From Oreohelix idahoensis (Eukaryota; Mollusca; Gastropoda; Stylommatophora; Oreohelicidae), in NCBI GenBank assembly GCA_024509875.1, contig JAMPIV010010562.1, positions 124,001 to 188,000 on the forward strand: a DNA stretch of 64,000 nt, written 5' to 3'. Of the stretch, positions 52,692-64,000 are shown in pieces. The position numbers and the translations under genes are program-made. Positions within the stretch are counted from its first letter, which is position 1; each line of letters begins with the position of its first letter. The notes below the pieces were generated by a model that was given only the letters and a program-made list of their open reading frames with translations, made no database searches and had not been told where the DNA came from.

Positions 52692-55092
52692 TGTCGTGAA
52701 ATTCTACATCCACATATATAAATTAAAAGGACAATATAAGGTCTAACAAATAAATTTAATAAAAGGAAAGAAGAATGGTAAAGAACAGTGCTGTCACAAT
52801 GACTGTACTCGAAATCCCCCTTGTTTTCTCCTGCGTCTGCAAATTGTAACGTTTCACGTTGATAGTAAAGCCTTCTGCAGTATACACGCGTTTCCCAAAC
52901 ACACTAAAAAGTGTACTCCATTTCTAAGAAAAACCTTGAAATACGCAAGTTGACCTAGAATTAAAATTCCATTCATGTCTTTTTCTACACTATGTTACCA
53001 AAAACAAAAGACAGATGGACTAAAGATAGAAAGAAGGGAGAGGCAGAAAGCAGGCACAGGCAATACTAACACGAGTCGCGCGATACACAATTACTACCAT
53101 CACGCGTGTAAGGCCACAAGCACTAGCTTTTTTTCAAATCGACAGTGATAAAAACACTACCCATACCAGAGTTAGGTTTTTAAACTTACAAAATTCTTAT
53201 TGGGAAACATGACATTATACTGGTTTACGTTTGAAAACATTACAGTACCCAGACAGCACATCTTCGAAACAGGAGGTAGAAGAAATTGCATATTTTGAAC
53301 GCAGCCACTTAGCTCTTTTAAATTTGTATATTTGGGTTCCTTAGGACTTGCTGACAAATAATATGTTAAACGTTACGCAAATAGTCTAAGAATTACCAAA
53401 TTATAGCCAAAATAAAATAGTGAGGGTGTCAGACAACACCAAAATCAGAATCGCTCAGTGGCAGAATTTTAGGCCACCATTGTACGGGAAATGAGTCTCC
53501 ATGTTAACTCCTATTTGATTGGAGCGCAACAAATGTAAGGCTAAACACGATTAGTCGGACTATAAATACTATCTTGTGTTGTCAGGGGAAACGTGAGAAG
53601 GGGTACTTTTTTGAAAAGATGTGTAGACATTGCCTGATTGGGTAGAGCTGCGAATATACTCAATTCAGAGCGTCTGTTCAGGGCCACATCTTGTAATAAA
53701 CCTACTAAGAAACAGTGCGTTGAGCACCAGGATATATTTTTTCCAAATAAAAGCCTGGGACATCGGCAGATCGGAGTTGTGCTATATTCATTGCCATTCA
53801 ACGTCACTGTGTATTATTTCCATGAATTGTGGTAGGTTTGAAATATTTGCCATCTTTTTAAATGAAAATTGAATGTAAATTGATATTTATGTCTGTATAT
53901 ATGTGTGGTTCAGTAGCGAACATGAGGTAAAGCCTATAGTGCTCCAGCCTGAACAGAAGGTGTCGGAGGAAAGTAAAACTACATGGAATTGCCAAGCAGT
54001 ACACTGACACCTAGATTATTATTTAGAAAGAAATAATGCTGGAATTGCAGAGGCGTAGTAACCATTAAGGAGGAATATACTGGTGTAAAGTATTTCAGAT
54101 GAAGCTGACAGTTGGCATAACGCTCTGAACTCAGGTTTGTTTTGTATTGTGCTCAGTGTAGAAATAGAGTATAAATTGGTTCTGAAGTAGGAGGTACAAC
54201 CTTCTTGTTTCAGGGACCGTGGTCTTAAAGTTATTGAGCAGCACTTGGTCAGAGCTTTGCTGAATCCAGAGTCGGACAGCATACTCCTTGGTCCATATAG
54301 CTAACAGTGAGGTGTCTCCAGAGCACAGGGGAGAAATCGAGCAGAGGAGTCTGTTCCTGCCGCCATCACGAAAGATAAGCTGATGTGGCCAGCTGAGCTC
54401 AACACTATGTACCCCCAGCTTAAACTGACATTGTAAAATCAAATTAAGAGGGGAAATTAATTGTTTTAATGCCAGGAACTGAGAACATCTCTAATACTAG
54501 TTCCAACAGAAACAAACTATTGAAGTCATGATGACAAATACCAACAGAGCTTGAAAAAAACAAAACAAAACCAGTATTCCTCATATTACTACTACACAAC
54601 TGACACACATAGAATAATATAAATAAAATATGTCACTCCAAGATTCATATTGATAAATTATGTACATATAACTTGTAATTAAAATTGATTGTGACTCCTG
54701 GTTCTCTTTGTATTTGAATCAGGACACATATACATTAATGACAGCACTGAATACATATTGATATTTGAAAAGTTATCAGTGACTCATTTAAGATATTCTC
54801 ATAGAGTGTTATATGTATGTGAGTGTCACAGTGTTGTCAAGTGTGGTGGAATAAATTAAATTGTTTATCTGTCTGTTGTTGTTGTGACTTACACTTCATC
54901 ATATACATACCCTAGACATATAACGTAGTCATCACAATATTCCAGAATAATTCTGACTGAGGTATACATATGTGGCAGCAAGTAAGGTTATCTATAATAC
55001 ACTACTCTTATTAGATATAGATACCTTCACAGCTGATCTCAGTCAGTACACTAAGTCCCCTATAAATATTTATAACATCCCACTTTACCACA
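52692..55092 (+). repeat. LTR 3 (right outer)
   Basis: 2401 bp, closest to LTR 1. It is followed directly by the GGGTA duplication and the remainder of the SINE, which fixes the LTR end at CCACA. Confidence 0.93.
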
Positions 55093-55097
55093 GGGTA

Positions 55098-55258
55098 CCT
55101 CCGAAATCGGAGAGTATTTGCCTGAATGGCGAGGGACACTTGTCTCTGTACGAGAAATAAAGGGATACTCACGTAAAATCAATGTCAGGTTAGACATAAA
55201 TAATAACCTGAGATTTCGCATTGAGTGTTAGCAGGCGTACGAAAAAAAAAAAAAAAAA
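55098..55258 (+). mobile_element. tRNA-derived SINE, 3' part with poly(A) tail
   Basis: This continues the SINE body after the GGGTA duplication (55093-55097) and ends in about 18 A before the target duplication ATTACTTCCCCT (55259-55270). The two parts make a SINE of about 360 bp. Confidence 0.88.
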
Positions 55259-55319
55259 ATTACTTCCCCTGAATTAATGGCAGCAATATAGGAGTAAATG
55301 TATATAGGTGTGAGTGTGA

Positions 55320-55378
55320 TGTGTGCGTGTGCGTGATGTGAATGTGTGAGGGAGTGAGTGCGTGTGTGTGTGTGTGCC
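55320..55378. repeat. GT-rich microsatellite
   Basis: Imperfect (GT)n ending in (GT)8 or so. Confidence 0.8.
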
Positions 55379-55588
55379 CTCCTTCTGCTTGGTTCGTTCT
55401 CAAGTGAATACATCTATCTCACTTATAAAGTTGGTATTTCGTCTCAGGCGCCTCCCGTCACCATACAGTTTCTCTGTCAACTGGGCTAGAGAAGGTTGTG
55501 CGGCCAATCTACTGCTCTCATGGAGGACACATTATACTGTTTGTCCTCTACACAACGAGACATATTTGTTTGTCAAATTTTCTATTTG

Positions 55589-57038
55589 ATGATCTAAACT
55601 GCTTGTTTATCGACACGGCTACAGAGATGTTATATAAATTACTTGGTAAAGTCTGGGAAAAGGAAGAGATACCAGCAGAATGGAAGGAAGGATATCTGGT
55701 TAAGTTGCCTAAGAAGGGAAATTTACAAGAGTGCACACATTATAGAGGAATAATGTTACTTTCAGTGCCAGGAAACGTATTAAACATGATTATCCTTGAA
55801 AGATTAAAAGAGTCCATACACAAGAAACTGAGAGATGAACAAGCAGGTTTACGACAAAACAGATCCTGTACAGACCAGATAGTCACTTTGAGAATATAGT
55901 TGAACAAAGTCTGGAATGGAATTCACCACTATACATCAGATTTGTGGACTACGAAAAGGCATTTGACAGTGTAGACAGAGAATCACTTTGGAAATTGATG
56001 AGGCATTATGGAGTTCCCCTGAAGATCATTAATTTAATAAAGAAAACATATGAAGACATGACATGCAGAGTTCTTCATGAAAGACAGCTTACAGAACCGT
56101 TTGGGATAAGAACAGGAGTGCGACAGGGATGCCTCTTGTCGCCATTTCTTTTCTTACTAGCAATAGACTGGGTTATGAGATCATCGACAACACACAACAG
56201 AAATGGAATCCAGTGGACTCTGACTAAGCAGTTGGATGATCTTGATTTTGCTAATGACTTGGCTCATCTGTCCCATAACCGTAATCAGATGCAGGACAAA
56301 TTGAAAACACTCAATGAGAGGTCGCAGCAATTGGGTCTGAAAATACACAGGGTAAAGACAAAGATAATGAGAATAAATGCAGGTAATGATAATAGGGTTG
56401 AATTTGAAGAAGCACCAATACAAGATGTAGAATCGTACACATATCTTGAGAGCAATAGACAAAGTTGGAGGGACAGACAGTGATATCAAAATAAGAATAC
56501 AAAAAGCAAGAGGGGCTTTCATTGCATTGGGAAATATATGGAGATCAAGAGAAATCGGATCCAACACGAAAATAAGAATCTTCAACTCAAATGTGAAGTC
56601 AGTCCTATTGTATGGCTCTGAGACATGGAGAACAACAAAGACAACTACCAAAAAGCTACAGACTTTCATAAATGGGTGCTTGCATAGAATAGAGGGATTA
56701 AAATGGTATGACAAGGTTACCAATGTGGAACTGATGACAAGAACTAGACAAGTGCCAGTTGAACAAGAGATGAGAAGAAGATGATGGCGATGGATAGGAC
56801 ACACACTTAGGAAACCTGTTGACAGCATTACAAGGCAGTCCTTGTTCTGGAACCCCCAGGGCAAGAGAAGCAGAGGTAGACCAAGAAGCACATGGAGAAG
56901 AGAGCTGGAAACAGAGGTGAAAATGATAAGGAGAACGTGGAAAGAACTTGAGATGATGGCACGTGACAGGACGACTTGGCATGTGTTTGTTGAAGGCCTA
57001 TGCTCCTTTGGGAGTGGAGGGTTATGAATGAATGAATG
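55589..57038 (+). mobile_element. 5'-truncated LINE with a 14-bp target duplication
   Basis: AAATTTTCTATTTG flanks it exactly (55575-55588 and 57039-57052), and the 3' end has an (ATGA)n tail. The plus strand encodes a reverse transcriptase in four pieces: TEMLYKLLGKVWEKEEIPAE (to 55899), DYEKAFDSVDRESLWKLMRH with TGVRQGCLLSP (from 55944), VLLYGSETWRTTK (to 56784), and GKRSRGRPRSTWRREL (to 57027). The catalytic box reads DFANDLA, so the FADD Asp is Asn. It also has frameshifts and is inactive. It belongs to a LINE lineage distinct from the 10-kb copy. Confidence 0.9.
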
Positions 57039-57059
57039 AAATTTTCTATTTGTTGAACA

Positions 57060-57395
57060 GTTGGTATTTGTATCTGTAAAGGCCGGTTCTCTGTGTGAAA
57101 ATTATCACGTGATCTGTTGGTTCTGTTGTATCAGACTTTGGTGATTCTTCTATCATTTTTCCTTAAACTTATTGATTTTATCCCTTCACGTGTAGCTCTG
57201 TCAGGTGTTTGGATTGTCTTCCCTCCTTCTTTGGCAAGTCTATCTGCTTTCTCATTTTGATATATCTTCTAGTGGGCAGGGATCCATTGTACTTTTACAT
57301 TTTGTTTTAAATTTTATTCTACATTTCCCTTAGTGATTTAGCCAGACCGCTCTATTCGTTTTTGTGCTTCTGAGTGCAGTTATGACTGACATAAA
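57060..57395. other. non-coding, possibly a diverged LINE or DNA-element remnant
   Basis: A stretch around 57210-57290 read on the minus strand gives WIPAH-like and NEKADRLAKEG-like peptides reminiscent of an RNase H domain of non-LTR elements, but too short and broken to assign. Confidence 0.3.
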
Positions 57396-58082
57396 GTCTG
57401 TGAGGAACATTATCTTGCCTTTAACAGAGAGTCAGTGAGGAACATTATCTTATCATTGGCAGAGAGTCTACGAGAAACATTATCTTGTCTTTAGCAGAGA
57501 GTCAGTGAGGAACATTATCTCGTCTCTGACAGAGAGTCTGTGAGGAACATTATCTTGTCTTTAACAGAGAGTCAGTGAGGAACATTATCTTGTCACTGAC
57601 AGAGAGTCTGTAAGGAAAACTATCTTGTCTCCAACAGAGAGTCTGTGAGGAACATTACCTTGCCTTTAACAGAGAATCAGTGAGGAACAATATCTTGTCT
57701 CTGAAAGAGAGTCTGTGAGGAAAATTATCTTGTCTTTAACAGAGAGTCTGTCATGAACACTATCTTGTCTCTAACAGAATGGCTGTGAGGAACATTATCT
57801 TGTCACTAATAGAGAGTCTGTGAGGAACACTATCTTGTCTCTAACACAGAGTCTGTGAGGAACACTATCTTATCTCTAACAGAGAGTATGCGAGGAACAC
57901 TATCTTGTTTCTAACAGAGAGTCTGTGAGGAACATTATCTTGTCTCTAACAGAATTTCTGTAAGGAACACTATCTTGTCTCTAACAGAGAGTCTCTGAGG
58001 AACACTATCTTGTCTCTAACAGAAAGTCTGTGAGGAACACTATCGTGTCTCTAACAGAGAGTCTGTGAGGAACACTAACTTG
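57396..58082. repeat. 35-bp minisatellite, about 19-20 copies
   Basis: The unit is close to AGAGAGTCTGTGAGGAACAT followed by TATCTTGTCTCTAAC. The GTC anchor recurs at 57431, 57466, 57501 and 57536, period 35. It is succeeded directly by a different array. Confidence 0.92.
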
Positions 58083-59030
58083 TCTTGGTGTAGGCTTCCT
58101 GTGGGACTAACTACAGTAACGACTTGCTGAAGGCTTCCTGTGGGACTAACTTCAGTGGTGTCGTGGTGCAGAATTCCTGGGGGACTGACTACAGTGGTGA
58201 CTTCGTGTAGGCTTCATGTAGGACTAACTACAGTGGTGACTTGGTGTAGGCTTCCTGTGGGATTAACTACAATGTTTACTTGATGTAGGTTTCCTGTGGG
58301 ACTAACTACATTGGTGACGTGGTGTAGGATTCTTTTTGGGACTAACTACAATGGTGACTTGGTGTACGATTCATTTTGCTACTAACTACACCGGTGACTT
58401 GGTTTAGGCTTCCTGTGGGACCAACTACAGTGGTGACTTGGTCTAGGCTTCCTGTGGGACTAACTACAATCTTGGTTGACCTGGTATAGGCTTCCTATGT
58501 AACTAACTACAGTGGTAGCTTGGTATAGGCTTCCTATGGAACTAACTACAGTGGTGACTTGCTTAAAGCTTCCTGTGAGACTAACTACAGTGATGAGTTT
58601 GTGCAGGCTTCCTGAAAGACTAACTTCAGTGTTGACTTGGTGCAGGCTTCCTGCGGGACTTACTACAATGGTGACTTGGTGCAGGCTTCCTGCGGGACTT
58701 ACTACAGTGGCGACTTGGTGCAGGCTTCCTGCGGGACTAACTACAGTGTTGACTTGGTGTAGACTTCATGCAGGACTAACTACAGTGGTGACTTGGTGTA
58801 GGCTTCCTGTGAGACTAACAACAGTGGTGACTTGGTGTAGGCTTTATGCAGGACTAACTACAGTGGTGACTTATTATAGGCTTCATGCAGGACTAACTAC
58901 AGTAGTGACTTGGTATAGGCTTCCTGTGAGACTAACAACAGTGGTGACTTGGTATAATCTTCATGCGGGACTAACTACAGTGGTGACTTGGTGCAGGCTA
59001 CGTGCGGGACTAAGTACTGTATTGAATCCA
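58083..59030. repeat. 39-bp minisatellite, about 24 copies
   Basis: The unit is close to GGTGACTTGGTGTAGGCTTC followed by CTGTGGGACTAACTACAGT. Because 39 is divisible by three, an open frame of 193 codons with 13-residue repeats (RLPAGLTTVVTWC) runs through 58512-59093. It has no signal peptide or domain and is best read as a by-product of the array. Confidence 0.9.
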
Positions 59031-59142
59031 TGCTGCATAAGGAACACAAATAAAAATAGCAATAATAATGTCGAGTATATAACGTTTATTTAATCTGGAG
59101 TAGACGGGGGTCAATGTTATTGTTAAAACATTATCTAAATAT

Positions 59143-59229
59143 ACAGGTTGTAAAAACATACAGGTTGTAAAAACATACAGGTTGTAAAAACATACAGGTT
59201 GTAAAAACATACAGGTTGTAAAAATATAC
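59143..59229. repeat. 17-bp tandem repeat, five copies
   Basis: ACAGGTTGTAAAAACAT repeated head to tail. Confidence 0.95.
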
Positions 59230-59279
59230 AGACGTACTTAATTCAACCTGTGGAAAATACAACTTGAAGATCAACATGT

Positions 59280-59812
59280 GAAAAAACAGAAATTATGAAA
59301 ATTAGCAGATGGCCCGTTCCACTTAACATACATGCCAACAATATCAGGCTTAAGCAGGTTCCAGAGTTCAAATAATTAGGCAGCTTTTTTAATGAAAAAG
59401 GAAGAAGTGACTGAGAAATTAAAACAAGATGTTAAAAAGCCGGGGCAGTGACTTGCCAACTGTGACTACTAATCAAACATCTGAACATCAATATGGGATG
59501 TAAACAATTGATAACTAATATATTCTTACCAACTCTTTACTATCAGCGTCAGTCATGATCCTTTACCCAAGCCGAGGAGAGGAAAATCACATCTCGTGAG
59601 ATGAGAATTGACAGGGGTCATTGGTGTTGCCAAGAGAGACAGGATCAGAGGTGATGACATCAGAGACATTCTCAGAGCTGCGTCCTATATTGGGTGTATG
59701 GGAAGACTAGATTAAGTGGTTCTTCATCTCATCAAAATGAAGCGGACCAGGGTACAGATTGATGAACTACGTCATGGACATCCTACAACGACACGGGCTT
59801 GTGGCAGCCAAC
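59280..59812 (+). pseudogene. short degenerate LINE reverse transcriptase fragment
   Basis: Broken plus-strand frames read IRLKQVPEFK, LGSFFNEKGRSD, AEERKITSREMRI and a RIRGDDIRDILRAASYIGC-like block, typical of the thumb region of a LINE RT. Many stops are present. The fragment runs straight into the 32-bp satellite. Confidence 0.65.
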
Positions 59813-61845
59813 GTCACACACTTGGTTCAAGTACACAAACATCCACTCCTCACTTGGCTCAAGTACACAAACATCCACTCCTCACTTGGCTCAAGTATAC
59901 AGACATTCACTCCTCACTAGGCTCAAGTACACCAACATCCACTCCTCACTTGGCTCAAGTACACAAACATCCAGTCCTCACTTGGCTCAAGTACACAAAC
60001 ATCCACTCCTCACTAGGCTCAAGTACACAAACATCCACTCCTCACTAGGCTCAAGTACACAAACATCCACTCCTCACTTGGCTCAAGTACACAAACATTC
60101 ACTACTCACTTGGCTCAAGTACACAAACATCCACTCCTCCCTTGGCTCAAGTACACAAACATCCACTCCTCACTTAATTCAAGTACACAAATATCCACTA
60201 GTCACTAGGCTCAAGTACACAAACATCCACTCCTCACTTGGCTCAAGTACACAAACATCCACTCCTCACTTGGCTCAAGTACACAAACATCCACTCCTCA
60301 CTTGGCTCAAGTTCACAAACATCCACTCCACATTTGGTTCAAGTACACAAACATCCACTCCTCATTTGGCTCAAATACACAAACATCCACTCCTCATTTG
60401 GCTCAAGTACACAAACATCCACTCCTCACTAGGCTCAAGTACACAAACATCCACTCCTCATTTGGTTCAAGTACACAAGCATCCACTGCTCACTAGGCTC
60501 AAGTACACAAACATCCATTCCTCACTTGGTTCAAGTACACAAACATCCACTCCTCACTAGACTTAAGTACAGAAACATCCACTCCTTTCTTGGCTCAAGT
60601 ACACAAACATCCACTCCTCACTTGGTTTAAGTATACAAACATCCACTCCTCACTTGGTTCAAGTTCACAAACATCAACTCCTCACTAGGCTCAAGTACAC
60701 AAACATCCACTCCTCACTTGGTTCAAGTACACAAACATCCACTCCTCAGTAGGCTCAAGTACACAAACATCCACTCCTCACTGGGCTCAAGTACACAAAC
60801 GTCAACTCCTCACTTGGTTCAAGTACACAAACATCCACTCCTCACTAGGCTCAAGTACACAAACATCCACTCCTCACTTGGGACAAGTACACAAACATCC
60901 AATCCTCACTAGGCTCTAGTTCACAAACATCCACTCCTCACTTGGTTCAAGTACACAAACATCCACTCCTCACTTGGTTCAAGTACACAAACATCCACTC
61001 CTCACTAGGCTCAAGTACACAAACATCCACTCCTCACTAGGCTCAAGTACACAAACATCCACTCCTCACTAGGCTAAAGTACACAAACATCCACTCCTCA
61101 CTTGGTACAAGTACACAAACATCCACTCCTCACTTGTTCAAGTACACAAACATCCACTCCTCACTTGGTTCAAGTACACACACATCCACTCCTCACTAAA
61201 CTCAAGTACACAAACATCCACTCCTCACTTGGTTCAAGTACACTTAAATCCACTCCTCACTTGGCTCAAGTACACAAACATCCACTCCTCACTTGGCTCA
61301 AGTAAACAAAAATCCACTCCTCCCTTGGTTTAAGTTCACAAACATCCATTCCTCACTTGGTTCAAGTACACAAACATTCACTCCTCACTTGGCTCAAGTA
61401 CACAAACATCCACTCCTCACTAGGCTCAAGTACACAAACATCCTCTCCTCACTAGGCTCAAGTACACAAACATCCATTCCTCACTAGACTCAAGTACACC
61501 AACATCCACTCCTCACTAGGCTCAAGTACACAAACATCCATTCCTCACTAGGCTCAAGTACACAAACATCCACTCCTCACTAGGCTCAAGTACACAAACA
61601 TCTACTCCTCACTTGGTTCAAGTACACAAACATCCACTCCTCACTAGGCTCAAGTACACAAACATCCATTCCTCACTAGGCTCAAGTACACAAACATCCA
61701 CTCCTCACTAGGCTCAAGTACACAAACATCCACTCCTCACTAAGCTCAAGTACACAAACATCCACTCCTCACTAGGCTCAAGTAAACAAACATCCACTCC
61801 TCACTAGGTTCAAGTACACAAACATCCTCTCCTCACTAAATTTCA
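59813..61845. repeat. 32-bp satellite, about 63 copies
   Basis: The unit is close to AACATCCACTCCTCACTTGG followed by CTCAAGTACACA. Three main variants differ at the centre: CTTGGCTC, CTAGGCTC and CTTGGTTC. As 32 is not divisible by three, all plus frames translate to the same 32-residue repeat and stay open for long stretches (for example 59799-60560). This is an arithmetic consequence of the array and does not indicate a gene. Confidence 0.95.
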
Positions 61846-62139
61846 CGACAATAGTGACAGGACAAAATGTAAGTGAATTTATTATCTAAACGTTCATTTA
61901 TGGGTGAACTACATTTTATTGTAGACCGCGTAGAGTCTCAGGTCTGTGAGGATACAACAATAAAACCGTTTCTTCTACCCGCTTGTCTTAACGAGCCATT
62001 AAAGTGAGGCTGTAGAACGTGCTAGCAATCTCATAATGTACTGCAAAGTGTTACATAAACTACTACTGCACAAGCACGTGTAATACAATACTATGGGGTG
62101 ACCAGATGAATGTAACAATGTCTCGGTTTTTGTTTTGTA
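61846..62139. other. non-coding spacer
   Basis: Unique-looking sequence with no supported feature. Confidence 0.4.
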
Positions 62140-62450
62140 GTGTGTGAGCATGACAGAGTACAGGAAGACAGACAAATGTAGGACAACCCCATTAGTCTTG
62201 TCTTACTGAGTTGGTATTATGTGTGTCATTTTCTCTTCACGAACACTGCATGGACTGTAGTAAGTAGAGGGCTGTCAGTGTAGATGGTTTAATTGATTAT
62301 TTTTGTAACAGTACGTGAGTTATGTGAAAGCAATCATGGACAATAAATACACAAAGCTACATAATGATATAAGAGGGAACCAAAATTAAGTTGTTTTGCA
62401 GAACACTTTCACAGATCACATGGATATCTAAATACTGAGGTTATAAACTA
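62140..62450 (+). repeat. diverged repeat shared with 35684-36110
   Basis: Homologous to the sequence following the Gag-LIN28 ORF (GACAGAGTACAGGAA, TTAGTCTTGTCTT, GACAATAAATAC, CAGAACACTTTCACAGATCACATGG). No Gag or LIN28-like coding sequence precedes this copy. Confidence 0.65.
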
Positions 62451-62735
62451 TTGGAAGGTTCTACAGAACACTATCACAGATCACATGGATATCTAAATAC
62501 TGAGATTATAAACTATTGGAAGGACCCGTTGTTTTACAGAACACTATCACAGATCACATGGATATCTAAATACTGAGATTATAAACTATTGGAAGGTTCT
62601 ACAGAACACTATCACAGATCACATGGATATCTACAGACTGAGATTATAAACTATTGGAAGGTTCTACAGAACACTATCACAGATCACATGATATCTACAG
62701 ACTGAGATTATAAACTCATGGAAGGACCCGTTGTT
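62395..62735. repeat. 65/73-bp tandem array, five copies
   Basis: ACAGATCACATGG (one copy lacks a G) recurs at 62411, 62476, 62549, 62614 and 62679, giving periods 65, 73, 65, 65. The longer spacing carries ACCCGTTGTTTT, which recurs at the array end (GACCCGTTGTTGG). The homologous site at about 35940-35985 is single-copy, so the amplification happened only here. Confidence 0.88.
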
Positions 62736-62739
62736 GGGC

Positions 62740-64000
62740 AGGGAAGAGTAGCAGTATAGATCTACATATAGGATCGTAGTAAACAAGGTAGATACTATAA
62801 TGGTGTATCACATCCTGACTTAAGGCAAATATTGCCCTGCCTGTGTCTACTTTAACAAAGGTTGTTCAGTTATCCTGTCTCGTTACTTCGGAAACTGTGA
62901 TGTAACCATATACAACCAACTCACCCCCTGCACAGCTGTAAGTCACTGGATTTCAAACCAGGTCAGATATCAAGATAACAACATGAAACCTGAGTAGTTG
63001 CGTGAAGATGAATGGGTAAAGAGGAATGGGTAAAGAGAAAGTAGCTGGATTGGCACATAATTTTAATCGCTGCTACTTCCGGCGCTTGTGGCTACAGTCG
63101 TCATGGCAGAGCTGTCTTCATCATCAGACCACTGGTTAGCAGAAGGTATTGTAGGTGCTGAAAACGTTCTGAGATGATGCACTTTACTCTGTAATAATTA
63201 AATCAGCTATCAATTTATATTTACATTTAACAAATTTTAATAATCAGTTATTGATTAACAAGAGGAAATAAATAAAAGTACCACGCCTGATAGAGTATTT
63301 TCTTATCTTCTTCTTGTCCATTCTATGATGTAAAATTATCCAGTATGTTCTCCTGTTGTCATCGTGTATCTGCTCTTCTTTGTCACACTAAGAGTTATTG
63401 TGTTACATGTCTCAAGGAAGTAGAGTGATAATGGTGGCAGAATCACATCAATAAAATCAACCCAGAAATAATAATTAACAAAACTGAATACGCCTAAATA
63501 TTGTATGGCTATTTATCAATATCTATGAAACACTGCATTATTAAAATATCGCATGTCAATATTATTTCTGAATGAGTCGTCACATTCAAAACCAATGATA
63601 TACCCTCATGATTAATTAATATTGAACACAAAAGTACGATACACATTGTACGAGACAGTGATATACCTTTTTGATTAATACGAAACATAAAAGTACGATA
63701 CACATTGTACCAAGACGATGACTGAGCCTTGCGCGTGAGGCTGACAACATCGGCATGTACGCAGTTAGCCACACTAATCTCCCTTGAGCACGAAGAGTTA
63801 TAGACCATGTCACCGTCACCAGGCTGTGATAAGCTTTCATTTGTCTGTGGATGAGTTGAATTATTGAAATTACTTCCTTTGATTGACTTATCCACGTTTT
63901 GTTGAAGTTATTTGTTGAGTAAAGTCTCTAGATGGCGGTGTACCTTGTCCAATGTCCAAAACGCTTTGGTAACGTCCATACGACATGCGTGGCATGATAC
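62740..64000. other. non-coding sequence with a 65-bp duplication
   Basis: Nothing recognised except an imperfect ~65-bp tandem duplication at about 63590-63712 (TGATATACC... and AAAGTACGATACACATTGTAC in both halves). The overlapping minus-strand frames at 63509-63895 have no protein signature. Confidence 0.5.

Larger units (their letters stand above)
38405..55092 (+). mobile_element. tandem dimer of a Gmr1-like LTR retrotransposon (LTR-int-LTR-int-LTR)
   Basis: Three 2.4-kb LTRs (38405-40804, 45550-47945, 52692-55092) separate two 4.75-kb internal regions, all in the plus orientation. The whole is flanked once by GGGTA (38400-38404 and 55093-55097). Each internal region encodes Gag, protease, integrase, reverse transcriptase and RNase H in that order. 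The outer LTRs differ from each other at about ten positions by eye, while the middle LTR differs from both at thirty or more, nearly all in its first 2 kb. Confidence 0.93.

Noticed and set aside
56181..56891. 236-codon minus-strand ORF with a hydrophobic start
   Set aside because: It is antisense to clearly coding LINE reverse transcriptase.
58512..59093. 193-codon open frame with 13-residue repeats
   Set aside because: It follows from the 39-bp array period. The flanking units break the frame and no protein feature is visible.
59799..60560. 253-codon open frame with repeats of HSSLGSSTQTSTPHLAQVHK type
   Set aside because: It lies wholly in the 32-bp satellite. All three plus frames give the same repeat, as expected when the period is not divisible by three, and there is no start context or domain.
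59813..61845. CRISPR-like array
   Set aside because: Units are contiguous with no unique spacers, in a eukaryotic transposon landscape.

Overview
This window is eukaryotic, AT-rich and almost entirely transposable elements, their nested debris and satellite DNA; I see no confident host gene. The elements (RTE-like LINEs with 7-14 bp target duplications, tRNA-derived SINEs, Ty3/gypsy-related LTR elements with 5 bp duplications) point to an invertebrate animal. The LIN28-like domain in one Gag has the zinc-knuckle spacing I associate with arthropod LIN28, so I lean towards an arthropod, but the species cannot be fixed from sequence alone.

Layout. 0-10 kb: a fold-back element, a 20-bp minisatellite, a SINE whose promoter head was amplified into a 76-bp array, a 2.5-kb solo LTR (4081-6585, target duplication ATGAC), a 31-bp array, an 89-bp array and two weak host-peptide candidates. 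10-21 kb: an RTE-like LINE (endonuclease plus reverse transcriptase) split at 12916/20828 by a young minus-strand LTR element (12917-20827; two 767-bp LTRs, target duplication GTTCC). That element has no RT or integrase but keeps Gag, an aspartic protease and a C-terminal RNA recognition motif. 21-30 kb: two 5'-truncated LINEs, a SINE tetramer, then a 2.6-kb LTR and the decayed protease-integrase region of a minus-strand element. 30-36 kb: a LINE relic, a region with two copies of a four-hairpin cassette, and a Gag-like gene (34568-35683) fused to a LIN28-type cold-shock domain plus two CCHC knuckles, with a tRNA-Ser-like primer site just upstream.

36-57 kb: SINEs, including an A-tail-linked trimer, and then a 16.7-kb tandem retrotransposon (LTR-internal-LTR-internal-LTR, 38405-55092) bounded by one target duplication, GGGTA. 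It sits inside a SINE that has its own duplication. Its polyprotein order is Gag-PR-IN-RT-RH, i.e. integrase before reverse transcriptase with Ty3/gypsy-type enzymes (Gmr1-like). A 5'-truncated LINE follows (55589-57038). 57-64 kb: five minisatellite arrays of different period (35, 39, 17, 32 and 65/73 bp), a LINE relic and low-information sequence.

Nothing here forms an operon or pathway. The coherent story is retroelement biology: two unrelated Gag polyproteins carry host-type RNA-binding modules (RRM; CSD plus LIN28 knuckles), and three unrelated repeat families occur as tandem multimers bounded by a single target-site duplication.
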